This document shows positions 23,214-33,125 of a stretch of DNA of 64,000 nucleotides, in pieces (position 1 is the stretch's first letter; each line of letters starts with the position of its first letter). A model generated the notes under the pieces. The model was not told where the DNA came from and did no database searches. It was given only the letters and a program-made list of their open reading frames with translations. The position numbers and the translations under genes are program-made. Origin of the DNA: Dryococelus australis (taxonomy: Eukaryota > Arthropoda > Insecta > Phasmatodea > Phasmatidae); the NCBI GenBank assembly GCA_029891345.1, contig CM056993.1:223829924-223893923 (forward strand), in the 5' to 3' direction.

Positions 23214-23705
23214 TAATATATATTGTTAGCATACAAAATTAGGTTTCAATGATTACATGGTTTCGATGATAAAGTTTGCTTAGCTAAAATGCCTACGTGA
23301 TCGCCATTTTGAAAATAAGGGTCCGACATACATAAAACTTACAATTTTACATCACCTGGCACAGTACTACTTGCTTGCAAAATTTATTTGGTAGGAAGAG
23401 GCAAAAGGCTTCTCGAGATATGACATAAAAATGTATTTATTCATGTGGCACTATCTTAAAAAAAATGGCTGGCGAAAGTGGCCATGTGATGGCATGTATG
23501 ATACATATAACATATGCTTTAAGCATACACCATTTGGTCTAAATTGGTTAAATGTTATAATAGACATACCAAATAAAATTATAATATTTGTATGGCCACC
23601 ATTTTGAAGATAAGTGTCTTATGACGTCTAGTTACTTACGTTTAACTAAGCTGTCATAGTATTACTTACATACCAAAATGAGTGAGAATTTTTTTGATAG
23701 TTTTC
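23214..23705. repeat. ~285-bp satellite-like modules, right block
   Basis: About 1.7 modules in the same orientation as 6240-7060. CTTCTCGAGATATGAC (near 23408) and GGCCACCATTTTGAAGATAAG-type blocks (near 23590) mark the unit. Confidence 0.65.
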
Positions 23706-23785
23706 GAGATACACACACACATACACACACATTATATATATATGTGTGTGTGTGTGTGCGCGCGCGCGCCTGAGTGTGTGTGTTT
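23706..23785. repeat. Compound microsatellite AC-AT-GT-GC
   Basis: Runs of AC, then AT, then GT, then CG, then GT. The AC and GT runs on either side of the AT core make an imperfect palindrome. Confidence 0.9.
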
Positions 23786-25380
23786 AGCCTACTTTCTGAA
23801 GGAAAGAAAGGGTTATGAGATCATTTCCTGTCTTTGTGGCTGTGGGTGATTATGTGTGTCTTCTCTGTGTGGTGTGTTTGATGTATGAGCAGGTTGGAGA
23901 ATGTATTATTTTTTCCTTATTTATTAGATTTACAGCATCACAAAGTATCTTTATTTTCACCAGAATTAATAAATAATTTCGCGTTGGAATTTATTTATAA
24001 AAAATTTGTACATAGAATTAATTTTCTAGCATTTTAAAAGGATTAACATGAGACCTCAATGTCATGGTTTCAATAATGTACTGAATGCAATTTGCTTTAA
24101 TTTTTTCGCACTTGTAAAGTCTTTCATTATATGACTCGGCGAGGTAGAAGGGTGGTGCATGAGAGCTGTATTTGTGTGTCTTTCCTGGACTTCGTATTGG
24201 GGTATATTTCTGCATGGTGGAGTAGCATCGCGGGAATGAAACTGTGTTTTTTGTGCATAATTCATAAAGGATGAATAGTATTGACACCAGCTGGATTAGA
24301 AGCTGCACATGTGAGAGTGTTACTTTTCATTCTCCTAAAGTCGCGAAGCAGCGTGGCATTATTCTGTTGGGAGGGGGAGGGTGGAGGTGTTTTACAGCGG
24401 GTCGGTTATATGTCTTAATGGATAGAGTGCACACGTTGTATGAAAAAACAGAAATGTTGTTTGCGGAAGGTAACTGTCCTTAATGATTTTGTTCTTGTGA
24501 TGGGTGTACATTTATGCTAGCACCTCATCACGATATATATTTTTTCCCTGCACAACTAACTATATGTACATTCTTTGCATGTATAAAGAGTTTTATATGT
24601 GGACACTGGGAGCTAGAAATACCATTGTTCGTGGAGTAGCCATATGGAAATAATTTCCTGCCGCCTACATTTCCTCATGTAGGCCTACTGATTTAAAACT
24701 TGGGAGGGAATGTTTTTCTCCGTTAGCCCTACATTTTTTCAGCTTTGGTCCTGACACATTTTCATCGTTGGTGGGCTGCGTACTTCTGCATTTTACTATT
24801 TTCCAGTGTTTTATAATAATATACTTACTCTATTTGAGACACAATAATATATTTTTTATTCGGCAAATATACTTTACCATGTACGCACTTATGTAGGAAG
24901 TGCATTGGTGGTGCAGGGATTCCTATACATTAAATATTGTGCGCTGGTTTTCTCATTGGCATTTCCCCGGCAGTATTGTACCATAGGTACCACAGATAGG
25001 TCAAACCTGGACCCACCTGTATGTCATGTCTCATCATTTAGGGTGAAGTGTATTTTTTTCTTCATTAACTTGTTTGTTATGCATCTCCAGTACCGTAACG
25101 GGTAAAATTTTTCGTAATGAGAATAGTGACAGAGCTGTAATTGGTTTGTTGTACAGTGTAATATTTTCTCGTTAATTTGTTATGTCTCCCCAGTATTGGT
25201 TGTTGAATAAATTTGTCTCGTTGTTACTTTACCATGTTGTTTTTCCATATGTGTTGTACTGCGTATTTCCCGTATGTCTATGCGTGAATTTTTTACGCTG
25301 GCGTGTCTGAGGTGCACTATGGTCAAACCTGGACCTTTTGTCAGCATGTCCTTAATTATTCTTAGCTGGGGCTACAGTTC
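23786..25380. other. non-coding stretch with a short duplication
   Basis: GGTCAAACCTGGACC occurs near 24999 and again near 25322. No gene was recognised; open frames at 24018-24308 and 24271-24483 lack motifs. Confidence 0.4.
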
Positions 25381-25381
25381 C

Positions 25382-25675
25382 TCAGCGTATTACATGATAC
25401 ATGCATATACAGTCACTGTCTGTTGGAATCATACATATATCTTCTAGAAATTCTGTTTCACATGTGAAATACTCAAGCCTTGATAGCTGTCTCTGGATCA
25501 TAGTACTCTCTCCGGCGGCCGGCGCGTCGGGTGGCTGGCCGCTGTTGTTCACAAGTGCACTTCCGGTCCGGTCTTCTGCGAAAATTGCCGACGTTGCGAA
25601 TACATCCTGCCGTCCAAGTCTAGAGACGACAATTACAGCAGCCAGCCTCCAGCTGCACACAGTTCCTTAGTTTTA
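25382..25675. other. GC-rich patch, open on both strands
   Basis: About 170 bp (25500-25670) are much richer in GC and CpG than the flanks and are open on both strands (92 codons on minus, 89 on plus). The minus frame includes SGQPPDAPAAGES and QRQLSRLEYFTCETEFLED. A minus-strand acceptor-like TGTGTGCAG lies near 25651-25659. It may be a host exon on the same strand as 5626-5721, but the exon ends are not secure. Confidence 0.3.
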
Positions 25676-25694
25676 TAAATTAAATTACGTTCGT

Positions 25695-25754
<60 letters not shown>

Positions 25755-25792
25755 CGTGTGTGTGTGAGTGTGTGTGTATATAGCGACTTAAG
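25695..25792. repeat. Compound microsatellite CG-CA-TA-GT
   Basis: A long CA run passes into TA repeats and then GT repeats, making an imperfect palindrome like the one at 23706-23785. Confidence 0.9.
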
Positions 25793-26111
25793 TCTCTCTT
25801 ACATTATAATTTAACAAACCCGAGTATGTCTTTACAATATACCAACATTTTTCTTCAAAATATCCCCAAAATCAAATAAAACTTTCTTTATATCAAAGCT
25901 GCTATACTAAATTTTTTTTTTCATCATTAGGAGGATGTGACTCGAGATAAAAAAATAATTAAGACATTTATTTATTTACATACAAATGATATTGTTCTGC
26001 ATTATGTAAAGTTTCTTTCCCAAGTCTTTGGGGGCCTATTACACACACACAATGTTTTCTCCTCCTAGTCTTTTGTTTACATGTACTAGGGATAATTATA
26101 AGTCGACAATC

Positions 26112-26540
26112 TTAGTGCTTGGACATTTCACGACCTAGATGGTTCATTTTGACACTCGTGTAGCCTTGTGGTGTACGTCTCGACCAGCTGAAATAGTGGC
26201 GGCAACTGCAATATCTGCGCAGGTCCACGATGTTCGTGCCAGCAGGACACGAACTACGCATCGTCGACTCTTGGCAATTAACGTACATGGGGTAATAGGG
26301 AATAATGGCTTCCTCCAGCACTTTGCAAATGTCCCCGTACGTAATACTTCCATCGTCATAGCTAAGTCCGTGCGACTGTAAGCGGTATGCCAGCTGCGTG
26401 GTGCGATCAAGATGCTTCCATACACATGGCTGTAAAGTCATAAACACTTTGGTTTCCATGTCGTTGTCACTGTACAAGATGACAATCTGCATGGCGGTGT
26501 AAGAGTCCAACGAGCGATAACCTTGGCTGTTGCAAAACAT
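26112..26540 (-). CDS. Unidentified 142-codon open frame
   Basis: The start context is clear and the composition is protein-like, including LAYRLQSHGLSYDDGSITYG and ICKVLEEAIIPYYPMYVNC. I do not recognise a named family. It lies head to head with a plus-strand zinc-finger patch beginning about 150-200 bp away, as in paired genes with a shared promoter. It may belong to an old virus-like or transposon element; no splice sites were fixed. Confidence 0.4.
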   Translation of the reverse strand: MFCNSQGYRSLDSYTAMQIVILYSDNDMETKVFMTLQPCVWKHLDRTTQLAYRLQSHGLSYDDGSITYGDICKVLEEAIIPYYPMYVNCQESTMRSSCPAGTNIVDLRRYCSCRHYFSWSRRTPQGYTSVKMNHLGREMSKH

Positions 26541-26689
26541 TTTTAAAGTAATTTCAAGTCCTCACGCGCACAGCGACTAGTGTGAAAGAGACATCGTCTC
26601 GGCTAGCTTCTACAGCTCCGCATCTATGTCTTATTTTGCATCTGCGCTGCCTTCAGATACTCCAGAGCTAATGGTAGCTACGACAGTGT

Positions 26690-26965
26690 CAGAGACTTCT
26701 TCGGGAGGGGTACCCTTCTTCTTTATCTCCAGCGCCTATATCTCCTACAGTTCCGTCCGAGTCTTTGCCTGAACCATTACGCCATCATCAGTGTCACTTT
26801 TGTGATACGGCATTTACTTTCGACTATAATGTATGGCGACGTGATTGATTTAATTAATTAATTTTGCCACGAATCCCTGTCATATGTCATATTTGTGTGA
26901 CAGGTGTGGTAAGCAGTTCAGCCATAGCGACAATTTATTTAGTCATGCAAAGACCTGTAAAGGTA
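26690..26965 (+). pseudogene. Zinc-finger coding remnant
   Basis: A Ser/Pro-rich segment (LSPAPISPTVPSE) leads into a finger-like CHFCDTAFTFDYNVW. A second segment at about 26887-26952 reads YLCDRCGKQFSHSDNLFSH followed by AKTC, a Cys2-His-Cys or Cys2-His2-type finger. No DNA-binding domain beyond the two fingers is seen. It is divergent from the frame at 26112-26540 and is broken. Confidence 0.45.
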
Positions 26966-26989
26966 AAGTTCACCTCGCTTTCAGAATCT

Positions 26990-28200
26990 TGGTATAAGGT
27001 TTACTGCAGCCAGGTCTCTTGTGACTTCTTAGAGTTTTTCAAGGCCATAGGGTCGAGGTCAAGGTTGCCTGTATCCAATACGGTGGTAGTAGTCTGTAAC
27101 ATAATTTAATAGTTGAATTTTATGGATTTTATCTCATTTCTGTTTTTAAGGTTATTCAAGGTCACAGGGTCAGTATCGTGGTCTCCTGCATCTAGTATGG
27201 TGGTAGTAGTCTGTAAGGTCACATATTTGTCTACTTTTATGTATTTTTCTCGAGTTTTTGTTTTCGAGGTCACGGAGTCAAAATCTAGGTAGCCCGCATT
27301 TAATATGGTAGTAGTCTGTAATGCTTATACTTGTCCACTTTTATGTATTTTTTCTGAATTTTTTTTAAGGTCATTAAAGGATATGGGGTAAGGTTCGGGG
27401 TCGCCTGATTTTATAGGCTATTCACGATAAAATGAGCACTTTTGAAAGCCTTGCTTAATATCTACTTGTACGCATGTTTTGTATTCTTCCGCCTCATGTA
27501 AAATTAACGTTATCATGGGCGTCATCACTTTATTCATACGTCGGTCAAGTGAAACTGTGAAATTATTAGAAAAATAAATATTTTACAAATCTGCTCATCT
27601 TTACAGTTCGATGCATTAAAAAAAAGAAAGCGAAATAAATCATTTAAGTTAACAGAAATGGTTACCTAACACTTTTTATTTGACGTTAATATACGGAACT
27701 ACTTTTCCATCCATCGTTATGAACTTAACTGGGGCCGTGTGACTCAGTGCGACCGCTCAAATATATTCAAGATATGGGTAGTGACTTTTTCTAAGGTTAA
27801 TTCCATAAATGCTTACTATGTCGTAAGCAGCCTTTAATATTGTGGTAGTAGACTGTAATGTAATATGCTTGTTTACTTTTGTGCATTTTTCGTCGAGTTC
27901 TGGTTTCCAAGGTCATTCAAGTTTATGAGGTAAAGGTCGAAGTACACTGTATCTAATATGGGGGTAGTAGTCTGTTAAGTCATATGCTAACCGACTTTTA
28001 GGTATTTTTCCTTGAGTTTTTTCCAGGTCATTCAAGGTAATAGGGTCAAGGTCGAGGTTACCTGCATTTAATATGGTGGTACTAGTCTTTAATGTCATAT
28101 GCTTGTTGACTTTTATGAATTTTCTCGAATTTTTATTTTCAAGGTCATTCGAGTGCATGGGATCAAGGTTGAGGTCATTTGCATCTATTATAACAGATGG
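26990..28200. repeat. ~115-bp tandem array rich in AGGTCA
   Basis: Anchor TGGTAGTAGTCTGTAA recurs near 27085, 27204, 27309, then (variants) 27842, 27962 and 28075. Units also contain TTCAAGGTCA, GGGTCAAGGTCGAGG and TTTTATGTATTTTTCTCGAG. The array is interrupted by the MITE at 27413-27833. The AGGTCA hexamer is the half-site of nuclear receptors, and TCAAGGTCA at 27156 is the extended monomer site known for FTZ-F1/ERR-type receptors. Whether it is used is not known. Confidence 0.75.
27413..27833 (+). mobile_element. MITE copy 2, inserted in the 115-bp array
   Basis: Both ends are present: AGGCTATTCACGATAAAATG at the left and, at the right, a decayed inverted copy ending GTAAGCAGCC. The body matches copy 1 (1626-2045) in reverse complement. 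The array unit resumes immediately after the right end, so this is a clean insertion. Confidence 0.75.
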
Positions 28201-28500
28201 GTGACGTATACCAAGGGGGCAGTCACTTTAACGTGAGAGGCAAACTTCGTAACAAATTATGCTTACCAATATGGCGGCCATCATGCTTACCAATATGGCG
28301 GTGTAGCAGCAGATGCGACTAATTTATCGAACGTAAGTGAGAGCATGCAAATACGGCCTCGCACCAACCAAAATGGAGGCTCCAGAATTGTATAAACAAA
28401 TGACAGACGAAAAATCAAAATTTTGGAATAATTGTATTTGAGGGGAGTGGAGGTGAGGGTATCAGTTGTCTGCTGGGAGGACTGGGGGTCCATAAGTTTA
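28201..28500. repeat. Short duplication with ATGGCGG motifs
   Basis: ATGCTTACCAATATGGCGG occurs twice, 28 bases apart, near 28259 and 28287. No gene was recognised. Confidence 0.6.
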
Positions 28501-28810
28501 AATTTTTTAATGACATATTATTTACACATTTTAAAACGATTTATTATTAATTTTAATGATATATTTATATATTTTTTTAAACAACTTTAATACATTTTTA
28601 TAATAAATATTTTTATAGAATACTTTAAACAATTTGTAAATATATTTTTGTAAGATATTTATTTTACGATTTTTTAATTAAATTTTTGTGGTAATGTTTT
28701 AAACAAATTTTTAAATTAAGTTTTAAAAATCTTTTTATAAATTGTTTTAACAATTTGAAAATAAGTTGTAAATAATAATTTTGTATGAATTTTTAAATAA
28801 TTTTTTGGAT
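28501..28810. other. Extremely AT-rich block
   Basis: About 300 bp of almost pure A and T with irregular TTTTAAA and ATTTTTATAA motifs. No gene is present. Confidence 0.7.
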
Positions 28811-28839
28811 CTTTTTTGGGTTTTTGGGATCAGAGATCA

Positions 28840-29580
28840 TGAGTCTGGGGTTAAGGGTCAAATATCAAGGACAAGGTCACAAGGATTGAACATGTCTGTA
28901 AGCATCGTCACAACATGGTAGCCGGGCAGCGGCGGTGCTCTGTGTCCTCAGCCCATTGCGCGTGATCTTACATTGCCTTACTACCCACACTCACGCACCT
29001 CAATTAGCACCGCACTTATCACTGCACTTAGCACTGCTCTTAGCACCACAATCAAGGGTCATTATGGGTCATGTGTAAATGGGTCAACTGTCAATGGTTC
29101 AAAGGGTAAATGGGACAGTGGGTAATTGGGTCAATGGGTTATTATGTGTCGTTATGGGTCATTTATGGCCCATTGTGGGTAATTATTGGTCATTGTGGGT
29201 CATTTATGGGTTATTATATGTCATTTATGTGTCATTCAGGGGCCAAGGTGGAAGAGTCAGTCGGCGGGAGTCGATCTAACCATCAATCTTTCACAATCCG
29301 CTCTGTGCACTCCGAAATCCATTCCTCATTCTCGGCCATCCGCTCTGCATGCTCCGCAATCAGCTCCACAAGTTCCGCAATCCGCTCCGCAATCAGGGGT
29401 AATTAATGTGTCGTTATGAGACGTTATGTGTCGTTTGGGTCGTTTGGGGTCACTAATGGGTCATTATGGTTTCTTTATGAGTCATTATGGTTCATTATAT
29501 GTCATGGGTCATTAGTCTCGGGTCATTGGGTCTTAGGTCAAGTTTCAAAGTTTTTTTGGGGGGGATTTGTTTGTGGTTTT
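28840..29580. repeat. GGGTCA-rich and AGCACCGCA-rich degenerate repeats
   Basis: 28990-29050 holds TTAGCACCGCACTTA-type repeats, 29050-29235 TTATGGGTCATT-type repeats, 29290-29400 AATCCGCTCYGCA-type repeats, and then GGGTCA again to 29530. Inverted or partial copies lie at 53440-53625 and 59540-59645. Open frames here are by-products. Confidence 0.7.
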
Positions 29581-30654
29581 CGGAATTTTTTAAAATGATT
29601 TTTAAGAATTTTTTTCTTCATGGTCACCTGGGTCCAAGAAGGCGACTAGATGACGTCATAATATGGTGGCTGGTCGCTTCCATTCGTTCGTCACCTTTAA
29701 ACACGAACATTTAGTGTTTTATAAATTTGTGGGTTTTTTTTGGAGATTTTTGGGGATTTTGGGGTTAAAGATCGAATTTAACTGACATTAAGGTCAAAGG
29801 TCAGTTCAAAGTAATCTGCATTAAATATGGTGGCTATGGTGGCTGACTGAACCAAGATGGCTGATGGTTATATCTGACTCCAGACTCCGGACCCCTTGTA
29901 TTAATTTGGTATATCTATGCCTATAAAACTAATATGGCCACCACTGCTATGCCCTCTAGAATCGAGCCTCCCGAAATCACCTGAGTTGGCTGAAGACTGC
30001 ATTTCTGCAGCTCTTTCTTGCAAGCGGGAGTCTCGGTTCTTTTTTTCATGGATAAATGGGACATTTTTAGGTAAAAAGGGAAATTTTGAGGGAAATTTAG
30101 TTGGTTTTCAGGGAAATAAGGAACATTTATAGAAAAAAAGAACTCTGGTGGACTGGAATTTTTAAATAATGAAAAAAAAAATAATATTTCTATTTTCTGT
30201 ATGTTTTTGGATTTTTGACACTTCTTTGGGTTCGAGGTCATTCAAGGTCACGAGGTCAATGTCAAGATTACTCGAATTCTAGATGGCCACCTGGTTACAT
30301 CTGTGTACTTTTCGCATAAGTTTTTAATTTTTTTTTTTTTTAATTTTTTGGGCTTTCATGGTCATTGGTCAGGGTGGAATGAGGTGGACATTTCTGCCGA
30401 TCCTCAGCGAGCCCCTCAAATCACTTGAATTGGCGGGGAAAAGCCTTTCGGGGCTGGTTCTTGCAATTCTGACGCAAAGACTTTTTGAGGGTAATATGAG
30501 GAATTTTAAGGAATAAAGGTAATTTTTTAGGGAAATTAAGTCGATTAAGAGGGGAAAAGGGAAATTTGTAAGGAAAATGGGTAATTCAAGATGGCGGCTG
30601 GTTGGCACCTGACTGCTATCCCCTAGCCCCTTTCACCCGACTTCCCCAAATTAT
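29581..30654. repeat. Composite repeats with AGGTCA, GGGAAA and ATGGCGGC motifs
   Basis: AGGTCAAAGGTCA at 29791-29803 is a perfect direct repeat with one spacer base. TCAAGGTCA recurs at 30242. Runs of GGGAAATTTAG-type sequence (30060-30130, 30485-30580) and CAAGATGGCGGC (30588-30599) recur, and related GGGAAA modules lie at 56339-56500 and 61670-61830. No gene was recognised. Confidence 0.6.
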
Positions 30655-31074
30655 AATACTGCCATGATCCATGCATCCTTGTAAAGTGGCACTCCACTCC
30701 ATCGAGAAGTATGCCTATAACGGCATGGGGTGCCATTTCCTACGATTCCAGAACACCGATGGTGGTGAATGTTGGAACCCTGATAGTACGGCAATACGTC
30801 CAGGAAATTCTGCGGCCATGTACGCTCTACTACCTGGTGCAGTAGACAACCCCATTTTCCAGCAGGATAATGCCCGGCCTCACACAGCACGCATATCTAT
30901 GGCCTGCCTTCATGATGTTAATATGCTTCCTTGTCCAGCAAGTTCTCCAGACCTTTCGCTCATCGAGAAGTTTGGGACCAGATTGGACAGCAAATTCGGC
31001 CAGTAGAAACTACGGCGGGTTTGTAGGGTCAGCTGCGCCAGCTGTGGAAGGATCTTCCTCAAGAGAACATAGGT
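30655..31074 (+). pseudogene. Tc1/mariner transposase remnant, C-terminal half
   Basis: The frame at 30671-31006 reads NPIFQQDNARPHTARISM and, further on, SPDLSLIEKFGTRL. These are the second Asp (QQDNARPHTA) and the final Glu (LIEKF) of the DD34E-type catalytic triad. Normal Tc1 proteins have WPA.SPDLNPIEH.W here, so several residues have changed (CPASSPDLSLIEKF). The last part, QLRQLWKDLPQENIGRMYAS, lies in another frame. The N-terminal DNA-binding half and both terminal repeats are missing. It is a dead copy. Confidence 0.8.
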
Positions 31075-31266
31075 CGTATGTATGCCTCCATGTCCGACCG
31101 TATTTATGCCTCCATGCCCGACCATATGTATGCCTCCATGCACGACTGTATGGATGCCTCCATGCCCGACCGTATGTATGCATCCATGCACCACCGTATG
31201 GATGCCTCCATACCCGACCGTATGTATCCCTCAATGCCCGACCGTATGTATGTCTCAATGCCCGAA
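31075..31266. repeat. 24-bp minisatellite, eight units, grown from transposase codons
   Basis: Eight in-register units begin with variants of CGTATGTATGCCTCCATG. Translated in the transposase frame they give RMYASMSD, RIYASMPD, HMYASMHD, CMDASMPD and so on. The first unit is continuous with QENIGRMYAS of the Tc1 C-terminus, so the unit arose by duplication of those codons. Confidence 0.9.
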
Positions 31267-31275
31267 CGTATACAT

Positions 31276-32129
31276 GGTTTGTGTGGTACAGTATTGTGAT
31301 GTTTTCTGTATTCTTAATATCATGTCGTGTCCCTGTATCCACTTACAGTCCCCTGCGATGACACCTTCAGGGTAATCAAGATTTGTAAATGAGTTTATAA
31401 ATAAACATAATATTTCTCGAGCAGCTGTAATGAGCAATACTAAGATTACGCTCAAGCGGAAAGAAAATTCTACCAACCACTTTTTTCCAACATGCATATG
31501 TAGGCCTTCCATTTATGTAAATTTGCTAAAAGTAAGAGTGTTCGTGATTGATGTCCACCATCTGTCACGAACATTGACGTAATTTACACCGTGTAAAAAT
31601 ATGTGGATTGTAGTACCGTGTTGAACAGAGAAGTGAAAATATAATAATATGATAAATAGGCCTTTTATCATAGCTAACCGTCTGGCCACAGCGGCTGCAT
31701 GAATACTATGTCTGACCTTGTATGGGGCGCCGCCACAGTGGGCTGGATTCACTCTTCATAGTGCCAAAAATAATTCCTGACTCTTTTTATTGCAATACCT
31801 ACTTCATATTTGACGCACTTATACATCACGTGAATAAAAACCAACTGAATTCACAATTTTGAGTAAATTATAAAAGGACCCTTCATTGAAGGACATAAAA
31901 CACTAATGGCATCATCTAGTAACCTATAACAAAATACAGAATCTCCAGAAAACCCTTCAGAGTTGCGGGATACATGATGTGCACCGCAAAAATTCATCAA
32001 CAGAGTCCCCTTTTTTCGTCATTGTATTTTACTTTCTATGTTTATTACTTAATATATTGTTTTACGATTTAATAATTTTTAGGTGTATACTAAACAAACG
32101 CGTTATAAATATTGCATTTAACAACTTAT
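31276..32129. other. non-coding stretch
   Basis: No gene or repeat was recognised. Confidence 0.4.
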
Positions 32130-33052
32130 CAGGCCCGTAGCTAAGGGAGCGACTAGGAGGTGGGCAGGATTCCCCTAAATATTTTTGGGCCCCCCCAAAT
32201 TATAATTTACTGATTATTTAATTTTCTGTGAAAAGCTCCTCACAATAGGAGAAATTCAAGCAATGACAGTTTACACTAAACGAATCTCACAACACTCTAA
32301 TTTATTTAAAAAAAAAAAATTGTTTATTTACGTAATGGTATCTGGAACGTATGCGCCAACCAAAATTTATTTTGTATTCGCCATCACCATTCAGACTCGA
32401 ACTCTCAACTTTCCACACAGGAGCTATGAACTTGAGGTCATCAGGTCAACTGTAAAGTGTGAGTTGGCATATCTTTGTACGCCCATCTTGGTTGTAAGGT
32501 AGAGCTGGTGAGAACTTTTAAAGCAATACATAACATGTGCACTGGTTAAGATTTCATTAATTTAGTTCTTAAGGTAAAAAATATTTTTTCTATTAGAAGA
32601 TATCCACAAAGAAAATAGTGCTACTCTTGTCTTCTTTAACATTCATACATCCTGTGGTTGTGGACTTATTGATCATTGTGTGTATGGGCGAGTAAATGTT
32701 TTCGCTTTGTGCAGTACTGTACGATCCCTTGTGAGTTGTCTGTTCACCCACCCCCGTGAAGTCGCCACGCCCCTTTCCGACTTCATTCCTTACAGTATCA
32801 GGGAGGTTCCCAGTCACAAACAACAAGCCATTGGCTTTACTGGATGGGGTGTGGCATTGTTGTTCGTGCAGTGGACAGACCAGTCAGTGATGTTGCACGT
32901 TTCTGTATTTTAAGTTTTACTGTGAATATTTTAACTGTTAACATCGACACTGTCTGGATTATTAGGTGATTTAAACAGGTACGTTGTGAGTTTGCTGGTA
33001 TTTAATACTTATATATTAATACAACATGTAGTAGGTAATGTCTAAGACACAA

Positions 33053-33125
33053 CTCGCACAGAGTGAGGTAGCGCATTGGTATACACTGGATTTTAATTCA
33101 ACAAGGTGTGGTTCGGTATCCAGTG
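33053..33125 (+). repeat. tRNA-like SINE head inside the hAT element
   Basis: A-box-like GAGGTAGCGCATTGG (33064-33078) and B-box-like GGTTCGGTATCC (33111-33122) have tRNA-like spacing. The body was not defined. Confidence 0.45.

Noticed and set aside
29079-29598. Overlapping frames in the GGGTCA region
   Set aside because: Low-complexity repeat translation. Three frames are open at once and none has a motif.
31010-31375. Overlapping open frames over the 24-bp minisatellite on both strands
   Set aside because: A 24-bp period keeps all frames open. Only the frame continuous with the Tc1 C-terminus has meaning.
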